A stretch of DNA of 64,000 nucleotides from an uncultured Collinsella sp. Lineage in GTDB: Bacteria > Actinomycetota > Coriobacteriia > Coriobacteriales > Coriobacteriaceae. The translations under genes and the position numbers were made by a program. Shown one piece after another: positions 17,721 through 25,793 of this stretch. The notes under the pieces were generated by a model, which saw only the letters and a program-made list of their open reading frames with translations, was not told the DNA's origin and did not search any database. The stretch spans positions 1 through 64,000 of the forward strand of contig UQIK01000005.1 in assembly GCA_900541125.1 (NCBI GenBank), in the 5' to 3' direction. The stretch's first letter is position 1, and every line of letters begins with the position of its first letter.

Positions 17721-20147
17721 TTACGCGTGCCAGATCTCGTCGCGGTACTCGCGAATGGTGCGGTCGCTCGAGAACCAGCCGGAGGAGGCGGTGTTGAGCA
17801 GCGCCTTGCGGTTCCAGGTCTCCTGGTCGCCGTAGCTGTTCGTGAGCGCCTCCCAGGCGTCGACGTAGCTGCGGAAATCGGCCATGACCAGGTCGGGGTC
17901 GTTGTTGTTCATGAGCTCGTTGTAGATGCTCTCGAAGTTGCCCGAAAGACCCGCAAAGGTGTTGTCCTTGAGCTCGTCCATCACGCGGCCCAGACGCTCG
18001 CGGTCGCCGTTGAGGGTATCCCACGCAAAGTAGCTGTTGGATGCCCAGAGCTGCTCGACCTCGGGAGCGGTCAGGCCAAAGATGGCCTCGTTCTCGCGGC
18101 CGGCCAGGTCGGCGATCTCGATGTTGGCGCCGTCGAGGGTGCCCAGCGTAATGGCGCCGTTCATCATGAGCTTCATGTTGGATGTGCCCGAGGCCTCCTT
18201 GCCGGCCGTGGAGATCTGCTCCGAGATCTCGGCGGCAGGGTAGATGAGCTGGGCGTTGCTCACGCGGAAGTTGGGGATAAAGCAGACCTTCATGACCTCG
18301 TTGACGCGGGCATCGTTGTTGATGACGTCGGCCACGGAGTTGATCAGACGGATGGTCTCCTTGGCAAAGGTGTAGCTCGAGGCAGCCTTGCCGCTAAAGA
18401 TGAAGGTCGTCGGCGTCACGTGGAAATTGGGATCGGCGATGCGACGGTTGTAGATGTCCATCACCTTCATGATGTTCATGAGCTGGCGCTTGTAGGCGTG
18501 GAAGCGCTTCACCTGGACATCGAAGACGGTGTTGGGGTCAATGACCAGACCGGTCTCGGCCTTAACGTAGGCGGCCAGGCGCTCCTTGTTGGCGCGCTTG
18601 GAGGCACCCACGGCCTTCAGGAACTCGGTGTCGTTCTGGAACTCCTTGAGCTTCTCCAGCTCAAAGGCGTCCTTCAGCCAGCCGTCGCCAATGGCCTCGG
18701 TCACGAGCTTGGCGTAGGTGGGGTTGGCCTCGGCAAAGAAGCGACGGTGCGAGATGCCGTTGGTCTTGTTGTTGAACTTTTCGGGCGTCAGGGCATAGAA
18801 GTCCTTGAGCACGATGTTCTTAATGATGTCGGAGTGGATCTTGGCCACGCCGTTGACGCTGTGGCTGCAGATCACGGACAGGTTGGCCATGCGAATCTCG
18901 CCGTCCCACAGGATGGCGGTCTGGCGCAGACGCTCCTGCCAGCCCTCCTGCGTGGTGTCGAACGACTCGTGCCAACGACGGCTGATCTCGTCGATGATCT
19001 GGTACACACGGGGGAGGAGCTTGGAGAACATGCCGATGGGCCACTTCTCCAGGGCCTCGGGCAGAATGGTGTGGTTGGTGTAGCTCACGACCTGCGTCAC
19101 GATGTTCCAGGCGTCGTCCCACTCGAGCTTCTTCTCGTCGATGAGGATACGCATGAGCTCGGGGCCGCACATGGCGGGGTGAGTATCGTTGGTGTGGATG
19201 GCCACAAACTGCGGCAGCAGCTCCCAGTTCGCGCCGTGCTCCTTCTCAAAGGTGTCGAGCAGGCTGTAGATGCCGGCCGAGACAAACAGGTACTCCTGCT
19301 TCAGGCGCAGCAGACGACCGTGCTCGCCGGCGTCATTGGGGTAGAGGATGGCGCTGATGGCCTCGGCCTCGGCGCGCTCGGCATCGGCCAGGGCATAGTC
19401 GCCGCGGTTGAAGGCCTCCAGATCGAAGTGCTCCTCAACCGGCTCGGCGGCCCATACGCGCAGCTTGTTGACGGTCTCGCCGGCATAGCCCACGACGGGG
19501 ATGTCATAAGGGACGGCCAGGATGTCCTGCGTATCCACCGTGCGGTAGAACGTGCGGCCGTTCTCCTCAAAGCCCTCAACATGGCCACCAAACTTAATGG
19601 TAACGGCCTTGTCCTGACGACGGACCTCCCAGGGATAGCCGTGGGTGAGCCATTCGTCGGTGGCCTCGACCTGGCTGCCGTTGACGATCTCCTGCTTAAA
19701 CAGGCCGTAGCGGTAGCGCATGCCGTTGCCGTAGCCGGCAATGCCCTCGGCTGCCATGGAATCTAGGAAGCACGCGGCCAGACGGCCCAGGCCACCGTTG
19801 CCCAGTGCCGGATCGGGCTCCTGGTTCTCGATGACGGACAGGTCAAAGCCCATGTCGTCGAGCGCCTCGGCGACCATGTCGCGCACGCCAAAGTTGAGCA
19901 GGTAGTTGTCGAGCAGGCGGCCGATCAAGAACTCGATCGAGAAGTAGTACACGCGCTTCTTGCCCTCGGACGCTGCACGGGCGTCGCTCTTGGTGGCAAC
20001 GGTGCGGGCCTTCTCGGCCACGAGCTTGGCCAGGGCATTAAAGCGGTCAAGGTCGCTGGCGGCCTCGATGCTCTTTCCACTGATGCTCATGACGGCATCG
20101 CGATAGAGCTCGGTAAACTCCTGCTTGTTGTCGAAGATCTTATTCAT
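17721..20147 (-). CDS. glgP: Glycogen/maltodextrin phosphorylase
   Basis: GT35 PLP-dependent phosphorylase releasing glucose-1-phosphate from alpha-1,4-glucan ends. The length of 808 residues is typical. The PLP-lysine motif EASGTSNMK is at about 655, followed by LGTLDGANIEI. The glucan-site signature ALGNGGLGRLAACFLDS is at about 110-130. It sits between glgB and glgC on the same strand, so the cluster encodes both deposition and mobilisation of glycogen. A start at 20147 after GGGAAAGGAACGT is well supported. Confidence 0.96.
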   Translation of the reverse strand: MNKIFDNKQEFTELYRDAVMSISGKSIEAASDLDRFNALAKLVAEKARTVATKSDARAASEGKKRVYYFSIEFLIGRLLDNYLLNFGVRDMVAEALDDMGFDLSVIENQEPDPALGNGGLGRLAACFLDSMAAEGIAGYGNGMRYRYGLFKQEIVNGSQVEATDEWLTHGYPWEVRRQDKAVTIKFGGHVEGFEENGRTFYRTVDTQDILAVPYDIPVVGYAGETVNKLRVWAAEPVEEHFDLEAFNRGDYALADAERAEAEAISAILYPNDAGEHGRLLRLKQEYLFVSAGIYSLLDTFEKEHGANWELLPQFVAIHTNDTHPAMCGPELMRILIDEKKLEWDDAWNIVTQVVSYTNHTILPEALEKWPIGMFSKLLPRVYQIIDEISRRWHESFDTTQEGWQERLRQTAILWDGEIRMANLSVICSHSVNGVAKIHSDIIKNIVLKDFYALTPEKFNNKTNGISHRRFFAEANPTYAKLVTEAIGDGWLKDAFELEKLKEFQNDTEFLKAVGASKRANKERLAAYVKAETGLVIDPNTVFDVQVKRFHAYKRQLMNIMKVMDIYNRRIADPNFHVTPTTFIFSGKAASSYTFAKETIRLINSVADVINNDARVNEVMKVCFIPNFRVSNAQLIYPAAEISEQISTAGKEASGTSNMKLMMNGAITLGTLDGANIEIADLAGRENEAIFGLTAPEVEQLWASNSYFAWDTLNGDRERLGRVMDELKDNTFAGLSGNFESIYNELMNNNDPDLVMADFRSYVDAWEALTNSYGDQETWNRKALLNTASSGWFSSDRTIREYRDEIWHA

Positions 20148-20241
20148 ACGTTCCTTTCCCCCGGGGATGTTTCTCCCGGAACGGTTATGACATGTATCCT
20201 ACGCCCCCGCGGGACGGGTAATTGCAGTGGTAACGCCTTTG

Positions 20242-22500
20242 TTACGCTTTCTTGGCAGGAGCCTTAACAGCAGCTGCCTTGGCCTTGGGAGCAGCCTTTT
20301 TGGCGGCTGTCTTTTTGGCCGTGGTGGACTTGGCCGAAGCCTTGGCTGCGGGCTTGGCAGACTTCGCCTTAACCGGAGCCTTCTTAGCAGCCGCGGCCTT
20401 GGGCTTTACCGAGGACGTGCGCTTGCGCGTCGCCTTCTTGGGCTTCTCGGCCACGGGCGGCTTATAGCTGCTGGGACCGCGGCGCTTAAGCACCACGCCT
20501 GCCAGGCCGGGCACCTTCATCTCAATGGAGTCCATCTGACCGTTCCAGGGATAGGGCTCACTCGAGCAGGTGTAGGGCTCCTCACCGGCGTATCCGCTGC
20601 CGCCAAACTCGGGACGGTCGGAATCAAAGATGACCTCCCAGTCGCCCTCGCGCGGCACACCCACGCGGAAGCTCTCGTAGATCGCCGGGTCAAAGTTAAT
20701 CAGGATCACCAGGTCGTCATCGACGTCCTCGCCCTGACGCACAAAGCTCACGATGGACTGCTTGGAATTGTCCGCGTCGATCCACGTAAAGCCGTCGTCG
20801 GTGTAGCCGCGCTCGTACAGGGCGGGCTCGGCGGTGTACAGGTGGTTGAGCGCCTTGATAAACGCCTGATGATGACGGTGGGTCTCGTACTCCTCGGTCA
20901 GGAACCACTGAACGGACTCGTAGTAGCGCCACTCAATAAACTGGCCGATCTCGTTGCCCATAAAGTTGAGCTTGGCACCGGGGTGCGTCATTTGGTAGAA
21001 GGCCAGCGTGCGCAGGCCGGCAAACTGGCGCCACCAGTCGCCCGGCATGCGGCCGATCAGCGAGCACTTGCCGTGCACGACCTCGTCGTGGCTCAGCGGG
21101 CAAATAAAGTTCTCGGTAAAGGCATACATGATGGAGAACGTGAGCAGTCCGTGGTTGCCGGGGCGCCACGGAAAATCGGTCTGCATGTAGTGCAGGGTGT
21201 CGTTCATCCAGCCCATGTCCCACTTGTAGTGGAAGCCCAGGCCGCCGTCCTGCGGCGGATAGGTCACGAGCGGCCACGCGGTGGACTCTTCGGCCATCAT
21301 CATCACGTCGGGGTAGTGCGCCTCTACGGCGCAGTTGACCTGGCGGATAAACGCGCTGGCGTCCAGGTCCTCCTCGGTTCCGTACTTGTTGAACTTCTTT
21401 TGGCCGGGGTCGTCAATACCAAAGTTGAGGTACAGCATGCTGGACACGCCGTCCATGCGAATGCCGTCCACGTGGAAGTTCTCGAGCCAATACAGCACGT
21501 TGGAGACCAGGAAGGAGCGGACCTCGCCGCGGGCGAAGTCGAACTTGTGCGTGCCCCAGTTGGGGTGAATCTCGTGCTCAAACAGCATGTGGCCGTTAAA
21601 GGTGGCAAGGCCGTGGGAGTCGGCGCAAAAACCGCCGGGCACCCAGTCCATGATCACACCAATGCCTGCCTCGTGGCACGCATCGACAAAGTGCATGAGC
21701 TGCTGCGGATCGCCATAGCGCGACGTGGCGGCATAGTAGCCGGTCGTCTGGTAGCCCCAGGAGCCATCGAAGGGATGCTCCATAAGCGGCATGACCTCGA
21801 TATGCGTGTAGCCCATGTCGCGCACGTAGTCCACGAGCTCCACCGACAGGTCGTCGTAGGTGTAGAACTCGCCGCGCTGCGCGGGGAAGGGGTCCATGGG
21901 GCCAGGGTAGTTGCCGTACTCGTCCGGCTCGCCCTGCGGCGCATCGCCGTGGCGCTTCCACGAGCCAATATGCACCTCGTAGATGTTGAGCGGCTGCGAC
22001 ATGTGGTTGTGACCGGCGCGGCGCTTGAGCCACGCGGCGTCGTTCCACTTATAGCCGTCGAGGGTCCACAGCACGCTGGCGGTACCCGGAGGGCACTCGG
22101 CCTTAAAGGCGTACGGATCGGCTTTGTAAAGCTTTTCGCCCTCATTGGTCTCGATGAGATATTTATAGAGCTGGCCCTGCTCGGCACCAGGAATAAAGCC
22201 TTCCCAAATAGCGCTCGTATGCACGGGCACCAGAGGGTTGACTTCCTCATCCCAGTCGTTAAATTCGCCAATGACATGCACGCTCTTTACATCGGGCGCC
22301 CAAACGCAAAAGCGCCAGCCGCGCGTACGGTTCTGCGTGTCGGGGTGCGCGCCCATCTTTTCCCAGCTGCGCTCCCACGTGCCGATGCCAAATAGATAGA
22401 CATCGTCCTTGGTGAGCTCCGGTGCGTGCGGGGCGGCTTTACGGGTTGCGGGCTTTTTAGCCGTTGGCTTTAGCTTTGTATCGCTCACGTTTGATCCCAT
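20242..22500 (-). CDS. glgB: 1,4-alpha-glucan branching enzyme with Lys/Ala-rich termini
   Basis: GH13 branching enzyme of 752 residues with the CBM48 domain near the N-terminus. Active-site motifs are DWVPGG (region I, where DWVPAH is usual), GIRMDGVSS (nucleophile Asp, about 349), AEEST (Glu, about 403) and LSHDE (about 470). The core is followed from about 680 by roughly 72 residues rich in Lys and Ala (KPKKATRKRT, KAAPKAKAAAVKAPAKKA). A shorter basic stretch (KLKPTAKKPATRKAAP) precedes the core. The tail composition closely resembles that on GlgA. A start at 22503 or 22500 gives the cleanest protein; the frame is open to a TTG at 22548. Confidence 0.94.
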   Translation of the reverse strand: MGSNVSDTKLKPTAKKPATRKAAPHAPELTKDDVYLFGIGTWERSWEKMGAHPDTQNRTRGWRFCVWAPDVKSVHVIGEFNDWDEEVNPLVPVHTSAIWEGFIPGAEQGQLYKYLIETNEGEKLYKADPYAFKAECPPGTASVLWTLDGYKWNDAAWLKRRAGHNHMSQPLNIYEVHIGSWKRHGDAPQGEPDEYGNYPGPMDPFPAQRGEFYTYDDLSVELVDYVRDMGYTHIEVMPLMEHPFDGSWGYQTTGYYAATSRYGDPQQLMHFVDACHEAGIGVIMDWVPGGFCADSHGLATFNGHMLFEHEIHPNWGTHKFDFARGEVRSFLVSNVLYWLENFHVDGIRMDGVSSMLYLNFGIDDPGQKKFNKYGTEEDLDASAFIRQVNCAVEAHYPDVMMMAEESTAWPLVTYPPQDGGLGFHYKWDMGWMNDTLHYMQTDFPWRPGNHGLLTFSIMYAFTENFICPLSHDEVVHGKCSLIGRMPGDWWRQFAGLRTLAFYQMTHPGAKLNFMGNEIGQFIEWRYYESVQWFLTEEYETHRHHQAFIKALNHLYTAEPALYERGYTDDGFTWIDADNSKQSIVSFVRQGEDVDDDLVILINFDPAIYESFRVGVPREGDWEVIFDSDRPEFGGSGYAGEEPYTCSSEPYPWNGQMDSIEMKVPGLAGVVLKRRGPSSYKPPVAEKPKKATRKRTSSVKPKAAAAKKAPVKAKSAKPAAKASAKSTTAKKTAAKKAAPKAKAAAVKAPAKKA

Positions 22501-22588
22501 CATGACGCGGCAGCGTGTTGCCTTGGTGACTAGATGCGAAAGGTCCAAGGCTGCACGAATCGAAGGGACGGCGATAGTTCTATGATTC

Positions 22589-22614
22589 GTTCCACCTCGC
22601 GTGCTCGGTGGAAC
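22589..22614. promoter_or_regulatory. Hairpin in the glgB leader
   Basis: GTTCCACC and GGTGGAAC form an 8-bp stem about 90 bp upstream of glgB on the minus strand. It may be part of the glgB 5' leader. Confidence 0.4.
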
Positions 22615-22725
22615 TTTCGGCAGAAACTACGATAACACCTGTACGTTACTTTTATGAAGGAAAGTGGTTTTAGGGCGGCGTTTAATCGGTAAGCGCCATG
22701 TTTAGACCACTGGCAGAATTGCCGT

Positions 22726-22811
22726 GGTAAAACTCTTGACAGTTTTACCAATTAGGGTTTCTAAATTGTTAGTCAGACGTTTGGTAAAACGTTTTTAGCA
22801 GGATGTTTACC
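22726..22811. promoter_or_regulatory. Operator-like cluster in the divergent glgB/HAD intergenic region
   Basis: Three related sites lie here. GGTAAAACT and AGTTTTACC form an inverted repeat at 22726-22749. TTGGTAAAACG with TTTTTAG lies at 22781-22799, centred on the palindrome AAAACGTTTT. A GTTTACC half-site follows at about 22805. A plus-strand promoter, TTGACA (22736-22741) with TCTAAA (22760-22765), overlaps the first repeat, so a bound repressor would block it. The middle site matches the one upstream of the GH13-GH77 gene. Confidence 0.5.
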
Positions 22812-22834
22812 ATTTGACATCGAAAGGTTCGTTT

Positions 22835-23524
22835 ATGTCCCAGACCGCCGCCCCCAACGTTGCTTTTATTTTCGATTGCGACGGCACACTGGTTAATAGC
22901 ACCCCCGTTTGGGCCTATGCCCAGCCCGAGTTATTGCACCGCCACGGAGTTGACGTGACGGTCGACGATTTTGCCCAGTTTGAGCATTTGTCGCTCGAGG
23001 ACGAGTGCCAGGCCTACCACGACACCTGGGGCATTGGAGCGAATGGCGAGGAACTGTATCGCGAGCTGAGCGACATTCTGATTGATGGGTACTCCAAGGT
23101 GCCGCCGCGCGAGGGGCTCCTGGCATTTTTAAAGCGGGCGAAGGCGGCGGGCATTGCCATGTGCGTTGCCACGTCCACGCCGGCCGAGCTGGTGCAGTCT
23201 GCGCTCGCAGGTGCGGGGCTTGACACTTACATGGAGTTTGTTACCACGACGGGCGAGGCGAGACGCTCCAAACAGTTCCCCGATGTGTACGAGCTGGCTC
23301 TGCGCCGCTTGGAGGAGCGCCATGGGCACAAGTTTGAGCGCGCCTGGGTGTTTGAGGATGCCGTCTTTGGGCTTAAGAGCTCTGGCACTGCAGGCTTTAA
23401 GCGCGCGGGCATCTATGACCCGCACGGCCGCATGAAGCGCGACGACGTTCGCGCCAACTGCGAAATCTTTATCGACAGCTACGAGGAGCTGGATCTGGAT
23501 CGCGTGCTTTCGTTTGAGGGATAG
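22835..23524 (+). CDS. HAD-superfamily phosphatase (beta-phosphoglucomutase/phosphatase type)
   Basis: A 229-residue haloacid-dehalogenase hydrolase with the nucleophile motif FDCDGTLVNS at about 12-21, a helical cap, motif II ATSTP (about 115), a conserved Lys region and motif III VFEDAVFGLKS (about 178). The pattern fits the subfamily of sugar-phosphate phosphatases and beta-phosphoglucomutases, but the substrate cannot be read from sequence. A start at 22835 follows CGAAAGG. Its promoter region carries the operator-like palindromes shared with the glucan cluster, which hints at control by sugar supply. The next gene starts 9 bp downstream. Confidence 0.85.
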   Translation: MSQTAAPNVAFIFDCDGTLVNSTPVWAYAQPELLHRHGVDVTVDDFAQFEHLSLEDECQAYHDTWGIGANGEELYRELSDILIDGYSKVPPREGLLAFLKRAKAAGIAMCVATSTPAELVQSALAGAGLDTYMEFVTTTGEARRSKQFPDVYELALRRLEERHGHKFERAWVFEDAVFGLKSSGTAGFKRAGIYDPHGRMKRDDVRANCEIFIDSYEELDLDRVLSFEG

Positions 23525-23533
23525 GCGAGGGTT

Positions 23534-24175
23534 GTGGCTTATAAGGTATTAGTGGTCTGCGGCTCGCCCGTGGTTGCGAGCGCGGATCTGTTGCGTAGGC
23601 TAGCGGAGGAGTGCGACCACGTTGTCGCCGTGGATCGCGGACTCGACGCGCTGCTGGGCGCCGGCCTGGGCTGCGACGTATATGTAGGGGACGCCGATAC
23701 GGTAAGCGAAGCCGGCCGCGCTCTTGTTGATGCCGCTGAGGACTTTGAAATTGAGCGTCACGACCCCTACAAGGACTATACCGATCTGGCGCTGGCGCTC
23801 GATTCCGTTCGCCGTCGTTGGCCGGGTGCTGAAGTGGTTGCGACTTGCGCTACGGGCGGCCGCCCGGATATGGCGCTTTCCGTTCTGGGGTTGCTCGCAG
23901 GCTACGATGACGCTCCAGCCTGGATTGCCGAAGATGAGATCACGGCCCGCATCCTGCACGCAGGCGAATCGTGGACCATTGAGGGCGCCGAGGGCAAGAC
24001 GTTCTCCATCATCGCCATTGCCCCTGGGACAGTAGTAAGCGAACATGGCTTGGAGTGGGAACTAGATCATGCTTCGTTGGATCTACTAGCCGATACCGGC
24101 ATCAGCAACATCGTCAGGTCAACAGCCACGATCCAAGTCCACACTGGCACCGCCATCGCTTACCTCTACAAGTAA
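23534..24175 (+). CDS. Thiamine pyrophosphokinase-like protein
   Basis: A 213-residue protein with the ThiN/TPK layout: an N-terminal Rossmann-like half with DRGLDALLGAG and VGDADT (the family's GDxDS site, here GDADT), then DPYKDYTDLALAL (K-D-x-T-D, used in pyrophosphate transfer), and a C-terminal beta-rich thiamine-binding half. It would convert thiamine to thiamine diphosphate. The start is the GTG at 23534 after GCGAGGG, and it is probably co-transcribed with the HAD gene. Confidence 0.85.
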   Translation: MAYKVLVVCGSPVVASADLLRRLAEECDHVVAVDRGLDALLGAGLGCDVYVGDADTVSEAGRALVDAAEDFEIERHDPYKDYTDLALALDSVRRRWPGAEVVATCATGGRPDMALSVLGLLAGYDDAPAWIAEDEITARILHAGESWTIEGAEGKTFSIIAIAPGTVVSEHGLEWELDHASLDLLADTGISNIVRSTATIQVHTGTAIAYLYK

Positions 24176-24188
24176 GGTCTATCGCATC

Positions 24189-24262
24189 AGGGTTTTATCG
24201 GGACGGTGGATAGAAATAAGCGCTCGAAGAGTGATTATTTCTGCCCCGTCCCAGGAAAACCC
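24189..24262. repeat. Imperfect fold-back after the TPK-like gene
   Basis: GGGTTTTATCGGGACGG followed by AGAAATA pairs with TATTTCTGCCCCGTCCC followed by GAAAACCC, with a few mismatches. It may act as a terminator for the preceding operon, although no T-run follows. Confidence 0.5.
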
Positions 24263-24292
24263 GTAAGGCGGAAGATCAACCCAAAAAACTTC

Positions 24293-24321
24293 TTGCACAA
24301 CAGTGAATCTTCCCCTATAGT
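24293..24321 (+). promoter_or_regulatory. Promoter of tRNA-Ala copy 1
   Basis: TTGCAC, 17-bp spacer, TATAGT, with the tRNA starting 13 bp downstream. The same arrangement is seen at the other two tRNA-Ala copies. Confidence 0.75.
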
Positions 24322-24334
24322 ATCTCGACGTCAC

Positions 24335-24410
24335 GGGGGCGTAGCTCAGCTGGGAGAGCGCTTGACTGGCAGTCAAGAGGTCAGGGGTTCGATCCCCCTC
24401 GTCTCCACCA
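24335..24410 (+). tRNA. tRNA-Ala (anticodon GGC)
   Basis: A full 76-nt cloverleaf with CCA encoded. The acceptor is GGGGGCG/CGTCTCC, the D-arm GCTC...GAGC, the anticodon stem CTTGA/TCAAG with loop CTGGCAG, and the T-arm AGGGG/CCCCT with TTCGATC. Two near-identical copies lie at 54003 and 56203, but those end CCC rather than CCA. Confidence 0.95.
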
Positions 24411-24420
24411 TCGTGAATGC

Positions 24421-24451
24421 AAAGGCCTTCGGAATTCCGAAGGCCTTTTTT
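24421..24451 (+). terminator. Terminator after tRNA-Ala copy 1
   Basis: AAAGGCCTTCGG, AATT, CCGAAGGCC then TTTTTT: a textbook rho-independent terminator. Confidence 0.9.
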
Positions 24452-25195
24452 CATGCCAAAACACCACGCGCTGCAAACCCCACCTACGTCAACAAAAAGT
24501 TGCACAATTAATTTCCCATGTCTGTACATAGTTTGTTAGACGAACGCGATTACCAGCACGCCTCGCTGGTCAATTCGGGCTTCATGAACGTCTCTAATCA
24601 CCGCTTGCACCCCAATAACCTGCGCCGACGTGAACAACATCCAAAAACAACCCCCTTAAGCACGTCAAATGAACGTTATGTTGTCAAACGCAGCCCAAAT
24701 CAGTTTCACTAACAGCTTGTGCTAGGATACCTAACGTTACATGAGTTCAACTGTGCTCGCGGCTCCAGCAAGCCATAAAGCACAGGGTCGATCAGCATCC
24801 GGCCGTAACGGCGGTGTTAGAAAAACCACGAGCTCCAATATCGATTGCCATGCACGTTTTGCACTTGTTTTTGCGGCTATTTATAAGTTCGCATTAGAAG
24901 GTGCAATAAGTTGTTACGGCAAACCACGGCAGTCCTTCAGCTGGCTGCGTGCGGTCCAGTTTTGTACCCGCTTGACTGGTTCGCACGCAGCCAGCTGGGG
25001 ATGCGGTCATTTTGCGATACACGTCCGCGTCTCTAGCAACTGCATTTGTACATACCGTTCACGATGGGGCAGAGCCACGTGCTTGTCTGACTGGGCTCAG
25101 GGTTTGAATATGGAGCGCCTTCGCGCACAAGCGCCCTGGCGAAGCCATATCCAAACCCCGTGAGCCACACGTAAGACAGCAAGGGGGTGGTGCTC
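24452..25195 (+). promoter_or_regulatory. Long non-coding leader region of the exopolysaccharide locus
   Basis: About 740 bp without a convincing gene. The first 270 bp are AT-rich and could hold a promoter. A very stable hairpin lies at 24938-24997 (16-bp perfect arms CAGCTGGCTGCGTGCG, with inner CCAGT/ACTGG pairing). A second lies at 25096-25164 (CTCA.GGGTTTG.ATATGG paired with CCATAT.CAAACCC..TGAG). The second ends about 30 bp before the NusG-paralogue start. Specialised NusG proteins of the RfaH and LoaP types act at leader elements (LoaP at an RNA hairpin), so these are candidate recruitment or pause sites. An open frame at 24741-25163 has no homology feel and is not annotated. Confidence 0.55.
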
Positions 25196-25729
25196 GTGTG
25201 GTATGTGATCCAGGTCATTAACGGTCACGAAGACATAATGCGCGAGCGAATCGAGCGCATGGTGCCGGCTGGTGCCATGCAAGAGCTCTTTTATCCCCAA
25301 TATCAAACCGAGATCAAAGTTCACGGTAAATGGGTTAATACGACCAAACCGCTCTTTCCCGGTTATCTTATCTGCGACACGGCAGATCCCCGCACCGTGC
25401 AACAGTATCTGCTGCGCATGGACGACTTTGCCCGGGTGCTTTCCCAGAACGGTCAGTTTGTGCCGTTGGCAAAAGAAGAGGTCCAGCTCATTGGCAATTT
25501 TACCAATAGGGGAGACCGTGTGGTGCCCATGAGCGAGGCCCTAAAAGACGGCGACCAGGTCGTGGTGACGGCAGGTCCGCTGCTGGGCCACGAAGGCCTT
25601 ATCAAAACCATTAACAGACGCAAAAGCACTGCTTATTTGGAGCTTGACCTGTGTGGCCGACGCGTAACCACCCGCGTTGGCCTTGCCGTGCTTTCAGCCG
25701 AGCAGCGCGTCATGCGAAACCTTAAATAG
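25196..25729 (+). CDS. NusG paralogue (transcription antitermination protein, LoaP/RfaH-like)
   Basis: A 177-residue protein opening WYVIQVINGHED, the NusG N-terminal (NGN) signature, with the LFPGYLIC segment (about 60) and a C-terminal KOW domain (VVVTAGPLLGHEGLIKTI, about 123). Paralogues of this type (RfaH, LoaP, UpxY) bind RNA polymerase and let it read through terminators in long polysaccharide or secondary-metabolite operons. Position at the head of the capsule locus supports that role. The GTG at 25196 is chosen because AAGGGGG lies 8 nt upstream; GTGs at 25187 and 25190 overlap that site. It differs from housekeeping NusG by its context rather than by any single residue. Confidence 0.88.
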   Translation: MWYVIQVINGHEDIMRERIERMVPAGAMQELFYPQYQTEIKVHGKWVNTTKPLFPGYLICDTADPRTVQQYLLRMDDFARVLSQNGQFVPLAKEEVQLIGNFTNRGDRVVPMSEALKDGDQVVVTAGPLLGHEGLIKTINRRKSTAYLELDLCGRRVTTRVGLAVLSAEQRVMRNLK

Positions 25730-25793
25730 GCGATCGCCTAACTGCAGGCGACTGCATAACGGAACAGGGAGGACCCTCGGGGGCGGAGACATA

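Noticed and set aside
17688..22395. Two plus-strand frames near 700 codons opposite glgP and glgB
   Set aside because: Antisense shadows; catalytic motifs of glgP and glgB are complete on the minus strand.
24741..25163. 140-codon frame upstream of the NusG paralogue
   Set aside because: Spans two strong hairpins, has no ribosome-binding site and no domain-like sequence; better explained as leader.
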